The position numbers were made by a program, and so were the translations under genes. Positions 42,309 through 50,868 of a DNA stretch of 64,000 bases are shown here, piece by piece. The stretch's first letter is position 1. Each line of letters opens with the position of its first letter. The notes below the pieces were generated by a model. The model searched no databases. It had not been told where the DNA came from and saw only the letters and a list, made by a program, of their open reading frames with translations. Origin of the DNA: Alphaproteobacteria bacterium (GTDB lineage: Bacteria > Pseudomonadota > Alphaproteobacteria > Rs-D84); contig JAFWJF010000006.1 in assembly GCA_017511715.1 (NCBI GenBank), positions 1 through 64,000 on the forward strand. The letters are read 5' to 3'.

Positions 42309-42440
42309 ACCTCCCTCCCGTCCTGCGGACGTACTCCCCCCAAGGGGAGAATGCCTCCCTCCCGTCCTGCGGACGTACTCCCCAAGGGGAGAATAATAAG
42401 TTCTCCGCCTGTGGAGGAGTACCCGCAGGGGGAGGTGGTC
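42307..42440. repeat. Dispersed palindromic repeats, three units
   Basis: Units at 42307-42352, 42354-42395 and 42397-42440. The first two are near-identical, with a GTCCTGCGGAC inner hairpin. Confidence 0.9.
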
Positions 42441-42478
42441 TTTGAAAAAGATTCCAGATATTTCAAATTTTTGGAAAA

Positions 42479-42529
42479 AGACCACCCCGGCACTTCGTGC
42501 CACCCCTCCGCAGGAGGGGGAACTTTAAT
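42479..42529. repeat. Dispersed palindromic repeat, one unit
   Basis: Unit with a GGCACTTCGTGCC inner hairpin. With the previous array it forms a nested inverted repeat, GGTGGTCTTT (42434-42443) pairing with AAAGACCACC (42477-42486), around a 33-bp AT-rich loop. Confidence 0.85.
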
Positions 42530-42613
42530 AAAAATATTGCAAAATGCGAATCGGTGCTTTATAATCAAATCATGATGAATACAAAAACTGTATCTTTTTC
42601 ATTCTTTTTCCAT

Positions 42614-42631
42614 CACGCCACGCGTGGCGTG
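42614..42631. repeat. Perfect 18-bp palindrome
   Basis: CACGCCACG followed directly by CGTGGCGTG. It lies 30 bp upstream of the hisS -10, so it may be an operator or a remnant of a repeat core. The rest of 42530-42723 shows only the promoter. Confidence 0.6.
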
Positions 42632-42655
42632 TGTTTCTAGCATTTATATGTTTTC

Positions 42656-42666
42656 TGTGATATAAT
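42656..42666 (+). promoter_or_regulatory. Extended -10 box of hisS
   Basis: TGTGATATAAT (TATAAT 42661-42666), 57 bases before the ATG. Confidence 0.5.
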
Positions 42667-42723
42667 CGCTGTTGTAATGACAGTAAGTTCTCGTTTGGTT
42701 TTTATATAAAAAAGGAATAAAAG

Positions 42724-44022
42724 ATGGACTTGAAACCAACAAAACCTTTAAGCGGATTCATAGAATTGTTGCCGGTGCAACAACGCTGTTTTGACTATTG
42801 CGCGGCAAAAATGCAAAATGTGTTAAGGCTGGCAGGATTTTCAATGCTCGATTTGCCCGCCATTGAACGTGCAGAAGTTTTAACCGACAAAGATAATTGG
42901 AATGAAATTGAAACCCAAATGTTCTTGTTCCAAAAAGGCGATACGAAAATGGGGTTGCGCTATGATGGGACTGTCGGGCTGTCGCGTTATGTTGCCGGTC
43001 ATCTGAACGATTTAGTGTTCCCGTTTCGCGCATCTCAGTTTTCCAAACGTTATCGCGGGGAACGCGCCCAACGCGGTCGTTATCGTGAATTTTATCAGAT
43101 GGATTTAGATATTATGGGAATAAATTCGCTTTCCACCAATTACGATGCAGAAATTATTTCTGTGATAAATCGTGCATTGGAATCTGTTAGTGAATTTATT
43201 GGTCCTAATATTGTCTTGGTGGGCAGCCGCCCATTTTGGGATGCTTTGTTTGAATATCTGAATTTGGATGCCAGTCAGAAAAAATCAGTGTTCGTTTTGA
43301 TAGATAAAAAAGACAAAATGGGCGATGCTGATTTTACCGAAGGTTTACAAGATGCACTGAATGATTCGAATAAAGAAAAAGTTATTAAATCTGTGTTTGT
43401 GGATGGTTATGAAACATTTATGAACAAGTCTGAAAAATTAGACGCAGCGATTGCTGAATTAACAGATTTTATGAAACTTTTGGATGGTATGGGCGTAAAA
43501 AATGCAAAGATAGATTTGTCTATTGCGCGTGGGTTGGCTTATTATACAGGACTTGTATTCGAATTTAAGTTAATCAATCATCCAGAACTTGGAACGGCTG
43601 CCGGGGGCGGACGTTATGCTGATTTGGCAGGTAAGTTTTCCAAAACAAAAATTATCGGTGTCGGTGCGGCAATCGGCTTTTCAAGAATCTTTGCGTCTAT
43701 GTTGGAAAACAATCAAATAGATTTGTCGCAATTCGCAAATGATGTTGATGCGGCTGTTCTGATTATGGGCAATAACAATGTAGCATATGCCGCCGGTGTT
43801 GTAAATGCGTTGCGTGGTGCGGGGGTTGTTGCGGTGCCTTATCTTGATACAGATAAAAAATTTAAGAACCAGATTGAATATGCTGACAAAATCAATGCTC
43901 GATTCAGTGTGATTATTGGCGATGACGAAGTTGCTAAAAATGTGGTTGCGCTGAAAAATATGAAATCTGGAAGCCAAGAAACCTTGTCCGTTGTGGATGC
44001 AATAAAAGAGATGACAAAATGA
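42724..44022 (+). CDS. hisS: Histidyl-tRNA synthetase
   Basis: A class II synthetase (432 aa). Visible motifs: GLRYDGTVGLSRYV (motif 2 start), YRGERAQRGRYREFYQMDLDIMG (motif 2 loop), the histidine loop ARGLAYYTGLVFEFK, the motif 3 region GGGRYADLAGKF and AIGFSRI, then an anticodon-binding fold. The motif 2 Arg-Tyr-Asp replaces the usual Arg-Pro-Glu, as in divergent alphaproteobacterial forms. AAAGGAAT precedes the ATG. Its stop overlaps the ATG of a 43-aa gene (ATGA). Confidence 0.9.
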   Translation: MDLKPTKPLSGFIELLPVQQRCFDYCAAKMQNVLRLAGFSMLDLPAIERAEVLTDKDNWNEIETQMFLFQKGDTKMGLRYDGTVGLSRYVAGHLNDLVFPFRASQFSKRYRGERAQRGRYREFYQMDLDIMGINSLSTNYDAEIISVINRALESVSEFIGPNIVLVGSRPFWDALFEYLNLDASQKKSVFVLIDKKDKMGDADFTEGLQDALNDSNKEKVIKSVFVDGYETFMNKSEKLDAAIAELTDFMKLLDGMGVKNAKIDLSIARGLAYYTGLVFEFKLINHPELGTAAGGGRYADLAGKFSKTKIIGVGAAIGFSRIFASMLENNQIDLSQFANDVDAAVLIMGNNNVAYAAGVVNALRGAGVVAVPYLDTDKKFKNQIEYADKINARFSVIIGDDEVAKNVVALKNMKSGSQETLSVVDAIKEMTK

Positions 44023-44150
44023 TAACTGAAATAATTAAAGTAAACAATGAATATGAATTTGTAGTGGGTAAAACTAAATATAAATGCTCTGATTATGTTT
44101 CGCTTAGCGAGATTCGTGCTGAATTCTTGCAAAAGCAAAAACAAAGGTAA
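44019..44150 (+). CDS. Small protein, 43 aa, between hisS and prfA
   Basis: An ATGA overlap with the hisS stop starts a 43-codon frame that ends seven bases before the prfA ATG, filling the gap exactly. The product (start [20 protein letters not shown]) is charged with one Cys, strand-like first half and helical Lys/Gln-rich end. No family was recognised. Position and coupling favour a real gene, although length alone cannot prove it. Confidence 0.5.
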   Translation: MITEIIKVNNEYEFVVGKTKYKCSDYVSLSEIRAEFLQKQKQR

Positions 44151-44157
44151 AATAAAT

Positions 44158-45222
44158 ATGATTATTGAACAAAAATTATTGGATATTCAAGCGCGTGCCA
44201 AAGATATAGAAGCCAAAATGAATTCTGGCGAAATATCTGGCGATGAATTGACGCGCCTTTCCAAAGAATATTCCCAGTTAAATGAAATTTTGCCGTTGAT
44301 AGATAGATATCTGAAAACACAAAGTGGTATCCAAGATGCCAAAGAAATGTTGAACGATGCAGAATTAAAATCTATTGCGGAAGAACAGTTGGAAGAATTA
44401 AATCATGCGCTGCCTGATATAGAACGTGATTTACAAATTGCGCTTTTGCCACGCGACGCCGCAGATGATAACAGTGTCATTATGGAAATTCGTGCCGGGG
44501 TGGGGGGCGAAGAATCTGCACTGTTCGCAGGTGATTTATTCAATCAATATAAATCTTATGCGCTGCGCAAGGGATGGAAGATTGAAATAATCGAAGAAAA
44601 TGCAACTTCTTTGCGCGGATATAAAGAAATCATTTTCAAGATAGATGGTGTTGGGGCTTATGCGCGTATGAAATTCGAATCGGGTATTCATCGTGTGCAA
44701 CGTGTGCCAGAAACAGAAGCCAGTGGGCGTATCCATACTTCTGCAGCGTCTGTTGCCGTTATGCCAGAGGCAAAAGATATCGACGTAGTCATCGATGAAA
44801 AAGATATTCGTATCGATATTTTCCGTGCGTCTGGGGCAGGCGGTCAGCATGTTAATAAAACAGATTCCGCAATTCGTATAACTCACTTTCCAACAGGTAT
44901 CGTTGTGACATGCCAAAACGAACGTTCGCAATTACAAAACAAGGCGACCGCTATGGCGGTGTTGCGTTCACGTTTGTATGAAAAACAGCGCAGTGAACAA
45001 ATGAACGCATCTAATGCTTCGCGTCGCAGTATGGTTGGTTCTGGTGATAGAAGTGAAAAAATTAGAACTTATAATTTTCCAGAACAACGTGTGACAGACC
45101 ATCGTATCAAATTGACTCTTTACAAACTAGACGATATTTTGGCAGGCGGGGAAGGGCTGGATGAAATGATTGATGCACTGATTAGTGCCGATCAATTGGA
45201 ACGCCTTAGCGCAATGGATTGA
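44158..45222 (+). CDS. prfA: Peptide chain release factor 1
   Basis: RF1 terminates translation at UAA and UAG. The 354-aa protein has the decoding PxT segment ([23 protein letters not shown]) and the catalytic GGQ in [21 protein letters not shown]. The GGQ is followed by the usual Gln/Asn-rich block. A longer frame upstream overlaps the 43-aa gene and is rejected; AAAGGT precedes the ATG at 44158. Unlike many genomes, prmC does not follow; a strong terminator does. Confidence 0.96.
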   Translation: MIIEQKLLDIQARAKDIEAKMNSGEISGDELTRLSKEYSQLNEILPLIDRYLKTQSGIQDAKEMLNDAELKSIAEEQLEELNHALPDIERDLQIALLPRDAADDNSVIMEIRAGVGGEESALFAGDLFNQYKSYALRKGWKIEIIEENATSLRGYKEIIFKIDGVGAYARMKFESGIHRVQRVPETEASGRIHTSAASVAVMPEAKDIDVVIDEKDIRIDIFRASGAGGQHVNKTDSAIRITHFPTGIVVTCQNERSQLQNKATAMAVLRSRLYEKQRSEQMNASNASRRSMVGSGDRSEKIRTYNFPEQRVTDHRIKLTLYKLDDILAGGEGLDEMIDALISADQLERLSAMD

Positions 45223-45244
45223 AATAATTTATGAGTGTTATAAA

Positions 45245-45271
45245 AAGAACCGACCAAACGGTCGGTTCTTC
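45245..45271. terminator. Bidirectional terminator, prfA / OMP
   Basis: AAGAACCGACC-AAAC-GGTCGGTTCTT, an 11-bp perfect stem between convergent genes. Confidence 0.85.
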
Positions 45272-45272
45272 C

Positions 45273-46280
45273 TTAAAATGCATATTTCACGTTTATGTTC
45301 GTTGACCACCCGTCCAAGCCACCAATTTGTTTGTGGATGTTTGCACCAAATACAAATTTTTGGAAATTGTATTCTGCATCAATACCAATGTCTGTGTGAT
45401 TATCCAGGTAAAGTCCGCGAATACTGGTGTCATCAATGTTTATATCATTTTTGCCACCAAAGTGCGCAACATACCTTGCGCTTAAACGGCCATACCAATT
45501 GGGTGATATTTCTTTGATAAACGCTGCCCCCGGGGCGATGTTAAAGAAATTAAAGTCTTTGGAATGAACGCGCGCGCCGTCAACATATAAATCGTCAGAT
45601 GATACATATGTGTATCCAATATACACATCTGGGCGGAATAAAAATGTTTCGTCTATCTTTAACACTGTGTTAATATCTGTCGCTATATTCGTCCAAGAAT
45701 TATTGAAGTTCGCATTAACCGCACCATTGTTTAATGAGCCTGTATTTAACAACAGTTTTGCACCAAATCTGCGATATTTATAATCAGAGAACAAACCAAT
45801 ATTTGTGCCACCACCATGAAAATCAGGCATTTTAGTATTGATGTAAGATATAAAGCCACCAAAAGATATATCCCCATATTTTAGTGTTATTTTTTGGGTC
45901 GTTGCCCCAACCGTCGCAAGATTAAATCGCCCATGTTGTGTGATATCTTGTCCATAGTGCATGTGTTCGTTTATGTGATTCGCATTAAACCAAACATTAT
46001 TAACAAGATATTTGCCAGAAGAAGCAACATTTTTTCCAGATATGGTTGAACCGTCATCGCCGTATTCATCAAAACGATCCATCGTGCCATATATGTCGCG
46101 TTTGGCAAATAAATCAGACATTTTATCGCCGTGGTTTGCATATGACATGAATACATCTGTTAACATGTTAATATTCAATGCAGATATATTGTTATCGTAT
46201 ATGCTGGTTGCGTGTGACGGTGCAAGTGTTAACAGCACTGCCGCACATGACAAGGCAAATATACTTGAATTTGGTTTCAT
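45273..46280 (-). CDS. Outer-membrane beta-barrel protein (autotransporter-barrel-like)
   Basis: The 335-aa product has a signal peptide (cut near APSHAT), a short helical/linker part (about 20-90) and then a long alternating-strand region ending in Phe (STNINVKYAF). The last 250 residues resemble the 12-strand barrel of autotransporters, but no large passenger is present. AGAGAGAG before the ATG at 46280 is a weak Shine-Dalgarno; an ATG nine codons upstream (46307) would add a charged segment before the signal peptide. Function unknown. Confidence 0.75.
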   Translation of the reverse strand: MKPNSSIFALSCAAVLLTLAPSHATSIYDNNISALNINMLTDVFMSYANHGDKMSDLFAKRDIYGTMDRFDEYGDDGSTISGKNVASSGKYLVNNVWFNANHINEHMHYGQDITQHGRFNLATVGATTQKITLKYGDISFGGFISYINTKMPDFHGGGTNIGLFSDYKYRRFGAKLLLNTGSLNNGAVNANFNNSWTNIATDINTVLKIDETFLFRPDVYIGYTYVSSDDLYVDGARVHSKDFNFFNIAPGAAFIKEISPNWYGRLSARYVAHFGGKNDINIDDTSIRGLYLDNHTDIGIDAEYNFQKFVFGANIHKQIGGLDGWSTNINVKYAF

Positions 46281-46366
46281 GATTTCTCTCTCTTTATGTT
46301 TGTGCATTTTGATTATAGCATAATTTTGTTATTTTTGGAAATTTTTATTGTCTTGTTCTTCGTTTT

Positions 46367-46374
46367 TATATAAA
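46367..46374 (+). promoter_or_regulatory. -10 box of aroK, leaderless type
   Basis: TATATAAA ends nine bases before the ATG at 46384; no Shine-Dalgarno is visible. Confidence 0.35.
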
Positions 46375-46383
46375 ATGTTTCGT

Positions 46384-46965
46384 ATGAGAAACAAAAAACA
46401 AATCACTTTGACCAAGCCAATTGTTATGGTTGGGCTTATGGGGGCGGGAAAAACCAGTGTGGGCAGGGCGCTGGCGCGAAATCTTGGAATACCGTTTGTT
46501 GATTCCGATAAAGAAATTGAAAAAGCCGCCGGTTGCAGCGTTGTTGATATCTTTGCAATGTATGGGGAAAAAGAATTCCGTCGTGTTGAAGAGAAAATTA
46601 TCGAACGCCTTATTGATACGCCACCACTTGTAAAAGTTATTTCTACTGGGGAAGGGGCGTTTATTACGCCAGCTGTCAGGAAAACCGTTTTGGACAAAGC
46701 GTTGTCAATTTGGTTAAAGGCAGATTTGGAATTATTAGTTAAAAGAACTAATTTTCGGCATACGCGTCCGCAATTATTAAATACTGATTCACGTAAAATA
46801 CTGGCGCAATTGATAAATGATCGCTATGATACATATGCGTTGGCGAACATAATGGTTGAAACGCGCGATGAAAATATTCACAAAACACTTAACAAGGTGT
46901 TAAATGCTATTGAACAACATAACAACAAAAAAACAAAAGGAAAACAAAATGAAAATAATATCTGA
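46384..46965 (+). CDS. aroK: Shikimate kinase
   Basis: It phosphorylates shikimate in the chorismate pathway. The 193-aa protein has Walker A GLMGAGKT (17-24) and the shikimate-binding Asp/Arg segments FVDSDKEIE and KEFRRVEE. The third substrate motif reads STGEGAF where the family has TGGGAF, so one Gly is replaced by Glu. The lid and C-terminal helices are present (RTNFRHTRPQLL). It overlaps mscL by 17 bp. An in-frame ATG at 46375 is possible but would start inside the likely -10. Confidence 0.9.
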   Translation: MRNKKQITLTKPIVMVGLMGAGKTSVGRALARNLGIPFVDSDKEIEKAAGCSVVDIFAMYGEKEFRRVEEKIIERLIDTPPLVKVISTGEGAFITPAVRKTVLDKALSIWLKADLELLVKRTNFRHTRPQLLNTDSRKILAQLINDRYDTYALANIMVETRDENIHKTLNKVLNAIEQHNNKKTKGKQNENNI

Positions 46966-47500
46966 ATTTAAATCTTTTATTAACAAAGGCAGTGCAATCG
47001 ATATGGCTGTTGGTATCATCGTTGGGTCCGTTATGACCAGCGTTGTTAATTCTTTGGTCAAAGATATCATTATGCCACCTGTCGGGATGCTGGTCGGCGG
47101 AATCGATTTTTCACAGTGGTTCTATGTAATCGGTGGTGGTGAAGCAGGTGCACACTATAACACAATGGCAGAAGCAACTGCAGCAGGGGCTACCACATTG
47201 AATTTAGGAACTTTCCTTAACACTGTAATCAGTTTCTTTATAACAATGTTCGCGGTATTTATCATTGTAAAAATCGCAAATTCTGCGCGCGCAAAGGGTC
47301 CGGTGACAACACGTGCATGCCCATATTGTCAACAATCTATCAGCAAATTGGCTACGAAATGCCCGCATTGTTGCAGTGCCGTTAAGCCAGAAGAAATAGG
47401 GACCGCGGAAGAAGCAGAATTAACAAAAGGTTTAAGATCTTTGAAGGAAAAGGTTGGTAAAGTGGCCAGTTCTGCTAAGAAAGCAGCGAAAATAAAATAA
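46949..47500 (+). CDS. mscL: Large-conductance mechanosensitive channel MscL with zinc-ribbon tail
   Basis: MscL relieves turgor on hypo-osmotic shock. The 183-aa protein has the N-terminal amphipathic helix (ISEFKSFINKGSAIDMAVGIIVG), TM1, the periplasmic loop and TM2 (about 86-108). In place of a short helical bundle alone, it has a CPYC/CPHC pair (Cys124, 127, 138, 141) and an Ala/Lys-rich tail. Zinc-ribbon tails occur in a subset of MscL proteins. AAAGG precedes the ATG, which lies inside the end of aroK. Confidence 0.92.
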   Translation: MKIISEFKSFINKGSAIDMAVGIIVGSVMTSVVNSLVKDIIMPPVGMLVGGIDFSQWFYVIGGGEAGAHYNTMAEATAAGATTLNLGTFLNTVISFFITMFAVFIIVKIANSARAKGPVTTRACPYCQQSISKLATKCPHCCSAVKPEEIGTAEEAELTKGLRSLKEKVGKVASSAKKAAKIK

Positions 47501-47525
47501 TCATTGTGTAAAATAACAGAAAATT

Positions 47526-47560
47526 AAATCGGACACGCATATTTGTGTGCCCGGTTTTTT
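47526..47560 (+). terminator. Intrinsic terminator of aroK-mscL
   Basis: CGGACACGCA and TGTGTGCCCG pair with one mismatch and are followed by T6. Confidence 0.8.
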
Positions 47561-47602
47561 ATAAACGGGGCGCTTTTTTTGGGGGGGACTAACGAAACCC
47601 AA

Positions 47603-47630
47603 AAGGCGCATAATGTATATTATGTATAGT
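47603..47630 (+). other. dif: dif site (XerC/XerD chromosome dimer resolution)
   Basis: XerC arm AAGGCGCATAA, central TGTATA, XerD arm TTATGTATAGT. Twenty consecutive bases match the E. coli dif core (GCGCATAATGTATATTATGT). The site lies in a gene-free stretch of over 900 bp, as expected for the replication terminus. Confidence 0.88.
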
Positions 47631-47675
47631 TTAATATGCGCTCGCATGGCTCGCTATTAAACTATACATAATATA
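47616..47675. repeat. 21-bp perfect inverted repeat overlapping dif
   Basis: Arms 47616-47636 and 47655-47675 pair perfectly around an 18-nt loop. The left arm contains most of the dif centre and XerD arm, so the right arm is an inverted half-dif. Confidence 0.92.
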
Positions 47676-48427
47676 ACTACATATAAAACATCGCTTATAT
47701 AGTTTGGTGTTTTGTGAACAAGCCCCAAAAAAACACAAACACCCGCCGGTGCTAAACCTTGCATATCTTGGTCGATTTTCAGCGTGATGATTTGTTTTTG
47801 TCGTATGGTTGTGTGTTTTGGTCGCTGAAAATCGATTTGGTAATTTTGCGCCCTGTTCCTTTCTCGTTGAGTAAAATTTCGATAAGCCCATATTTATACG
47901 TTCATCGCGCTGAAAATCGATTGTTGTTTTGGTTTATGAGATAAATATCGGTTTGGGTGTGTGTCGCAAAAGTGGCGAAAATCTGGGGATTGGGGCGTTT
48001 TTTGTTTCGTGCTAAATTACGTTTTTTCTTGGTTTTCTGCGGCTTTGAGGGACTGTGCGATTTAGTTTGCTGGATAAAAAATAAATTTTTTCATAAATTT
48101 ATAAAAAAGAATTTTTTCGTTTTTTATGAAAAATATGTGTGATTGGTGTTTATGCGCCGCAAAAACAGTCTGTTTGTTAAAAAGTCGAATTTTCGCGTTT
48201 TTTTGTGAATTTGACCAAAAAATGCGATTTTCGCCCTATTTTGACCCTAAAAATCGCAAAAAAGCCCGGTTTTCTGCGGGTTTGAGCGTGTTTTTAGTGC
48301 GTTTTTGCCCTATTTTTTGGTTTTTAATGCAAAAAATATATTTCATTAAGTTGTTTCGGGGTCACATTAACACTTGAATTATCGGGTTTTTACATATAGA
48401 ATTGTTCGTTGAATTGACTAATAAATT
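47676..48427. other. Gene-free terminus region with short repeats
   Basis: No credible gene. It holds three copies of a 13-mer (TCGATTTTCAGCG at 47772-47784; its complement at 47823-47835 and 47908-47920) and two same-strand copies of a 19-mer with one mismatch (48031-48049 and 48268-48286). The plus strand is T/G-rich. The open frames present have no Shine-Dalgarno and an extreme Phe/Lys/Leu content. Confidence 0.6.
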
Positions 48428-48439
48428 ATGGTGGTAAAA

Positions 48440-50842
48440 ATGGCTGACGATATCAAAAAAATCATTGAACGTGAATCAAAGTGGCAAAAGCGTTGGCGCG
48501 AAGCCAAGGCATTTGTTCCAAAAAACGATGGCAAAAAACAACGTTTTTATAATTTGGTGGAATTTCCGTTTTTGTCTGGTTCTGGATTGCATGCGGGTCA
48601 TTTGCTGATTTATACAGGTATGGATGTTATGTCGCGTTTCCGTCGTCATCAGGGTTATGATGTGTTGTTCCCTATGGGGTTTGATGCAATGGGTATTACC
48701 GCTGAACATTATGCAACCAAGATAGGAAGACACCCTGCCGAAATCGCAGAAGAATTGAAAAAATCTTATTCTGAAGTCATTGACCAGGCAGGTTGGTCTG
48801 TTGATCCAGAAACACGTGTTGCGACATCTGATCCAGAATATGTGAAATGGACACAATGGATGTTTATACAGTTCTTTAAGAACGGTTTAGCATATAAATC
48901 TGAATTACCAATGAATTGGTGTCCAAATTGCAAAACTACTTTGACGAATGAAGAATTGGAAGACGGTAAATGCAACCGCTGTCATGGTGATGTAGAAAAG
49001 AAATTGAAATTACAGTGGAATTTACGCTTGGGCGATTACGCTGAAAAATTGTTGGCCGGGTTGGAAGATGTAGATTTCGATGACCGTGTCAAAAAAGACG
49101 AAATAAACCTTATTGGAAAATCAACCGGCGCAGAAGTAGATTTCAAGGTTGGCGATGATGTTATGACGGTTTATACAACGCGTGTTGATACTATATTCGG
49201 TGTGACTTTCTGTGTGTTGGCACCGGAACACAAATTAGTTCGCAAATGGTTGAACGAAGGAAAGATTTCTAATAAAGATGACGTTGAAAAATATATAAAA
49301 GAATCTGCGGCAAAATCTGAAATCGAAAGAACAGATGCAACCAAGGAAAAAACAGGTGTAGAATTGAAAGGAATCAAGGCCTTGAATCCGTTTAATAACA
49401 CTGAAATTCCATTGTTTATATCTGATTATGTGTTGGCAGATTACGGGTTCGGGGCAATTATGGCGGTTCCTGCACACGATGGTCGCGATTACGCGTTTGC
49501 TAAAAAATTTGACTTGCCGATAATTCAAGTTCTGGCTGGCGGTGATATTTCACAGGAAGCCTGGGAACAGGACGGCGAACATATAAATTCTTCTTTCCTT
49601 GATGGTATGGGCAAAGAAGACGCTATCACGGCAGCAATCAAGTACGGGACAGAACATGGTTTTGCGCGCGCGGCAACACAATACAAATTGAAAGACTGGG
49701 GCTTTTCGCGTCAGATGTATTGGGGCGAACCTATTCCACTTGTTCATTGTGAAAAATGTAGGTGGCAACCTGTGCCAGAAGACGCCCTGCCCGTGATTCA
49801 ACCATATATGACAGACTATAAACCAACTGACGATGGAGAATCGCCGCTTGCACGCGCAACAGATTGGGTGAATACAACCTGCCCTGTATGTGGTGGCGCG
49901 GCAAAACGTGAAACAGACACCATGCCGGGATGGGCTGGATCTTCATGGTATTATTTGCGGTATTTAGATGCGCACAATGACAAAGAATTTTGTAGCAAAG
50001 AACAAATGGAAAAATGGATGCCTGTGACGCATTATAATGGTGGGCACGAACACAATACTCGTCATTTGATTTATTCGCGTTTTTGGCATCATGCTCTCTA
50101 TGATTTAGGTTTGGTAAATACTCCAGAACCATATCATAAACGCACAGCCCAAGGTCTTGTGTTAGGTAGTGATGGCTATAAAATGTCCAAATCACGTGGT
50201 AATGGTTTCCAAGTGACCGATTTGTTGAATTCTGCCGGTGCAGATGCTGCACGTGTTGCGATATTGTCTTTGGGGCCATGGAAGAATAACACAATTTGGA
50301 CCGAAGGTACGCTTGCTGGGGTGCAAAGATTCCTTAAACGCGTAGAAAGCTTTTCTGATAATCTGACCGATGAACCGTTGACGGCAAATCAAGAAAGATT
50401 GGTTAATAAACTGATTGCTGATAACACAGAAAGACTTGAAAATATGGGATTCAATACCGCTATCTCTGCGATGATGGAATTCATTAACGAATTTCCTGGT
50501 GGTAAAATGCCACGCAAAGCTTATGAAATTCTGATTCAATTATTGAATCCGTTTGCGCCGCATTTGACCGAAGAAATGTGGGAAAAATTAGGACACAAAG
50601 ACATGTTGGTGTTTGAACCATGGCCAACATTTGATGCGTCTAAATTAGTTGAAAACGAAATGACAATCGTTGTTTCTGTGAATGGTAAACGCGCAAATGA
50701 TTTTGTTGTGCCAGTTGATATTAGCGAAAGCGATTTGATTGAAACAGCAAAACAAAACGCAACAAAACAATTAGATGGTGCGACAATCATAAAAACTATT
50801 GTTGTGCCAAAGAAATTAGTTAATTTTGTTGTAAAGAAATAA
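48440..50842 (+). CDS. leuS: Leucyl-tRNA synthetase
   Basis: A class Ia synthetase (800 aa). HIGH motif is HAGH (51-54), KMSKS is at 581-585 (GYKMSKSRGN). The zinc site WCPNC...CNRCHG, the CP1 editing domain (TTRVDTIFGVTF, VPAHDGRDYAFA) and the late tail are all present. The ATG at 48440 has GGTGG eight bases upstream; the in-frame ATG at 48428 has none and is less likely. First gene after the dif region. Confidence 0.97.
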   Translation: MADDIKKIIERESKWQKRWREAKAFVPKNDGKKQRFYNLVEFPFLSGSGLHAGHLLIYTGMDVMSRFRRHQGYDVLFPMGFDAMGITAEHYATKIGRHPAEIAEELKKSYSEVIDQAGWSVDPETRVATSDPEYVKWTQWMFIQFFKNGLAYKSELPMNWCPNCKTTLTNEELEDGKCNRCHGDVEKKLKLQWNLRLGDYAEKLLAGLEDVDFDDRVKKDEINLIGKSTGAEVDFKVGDDVMTVYTTRVDTIFGVTFCVLAPEHKLVRKWLNEGKISNKDDVEKYIKESAAKSEIERTDATKEKTGVELKGIKALNPFNNTEIPLFISDYVLADYGFGAIMAVPAHDGRDYAFAKKFDLPIIQVLAGGDISQEAWEQDGEHINSSFLDGMGKEDAITAAIKYGTEHGFARAATQYKLKDWGFSRQMYWGEPIPLVHCEKCRWQPVPEDALPVIQPYMTDYKPTDDGESPLARATDWVNTTCPVCGGAAKRETDTMPGWAGSSWYYLRYLDAHNDKEFCSKEQMEKWMPVTHYNGGHEHNTRHLIYSRFWHHALYDLGLVNTPEPYHKRTAQGLVLGSDGYKMSKSRGNGFQVTDLLNSAGADAARVAILSLGPWKNNTIWTEGTLAGVQRFLKRVESFSDNLTDEPLTANQERLVNKLIADNTERLENMGFNTAISAMMEFINEFPGGKMPRKAYEILIQLLNPFAPHLTEEMWEKLGHKDMLVFEPWPTFDASKLVENEMTIVVSVNGKRANDFVVPVDISESDLIETAKQNATKQLDGATIIKTIVVPKKLVNFVVKK

Positions 50843-50868
50843 AAAACGCCCAAACGGGCGTTTTTTTT
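50841..50868. terminator. Bidirectional terminator, leuS / Cys-rich gene
   Basis: AAAACGCCC-AAAC-GGGCGTTTT with flanking A and T runs. Confidence 0.9.

Noticed and set aside
47759-48377. Three plus-strand frames of 60-83 codons in the dif region
   Set aside because: No Shine-Dalgarno, extreme Phe/Lys/Leu composition from T-rich DNA, and no mutual arrangement like an operon.
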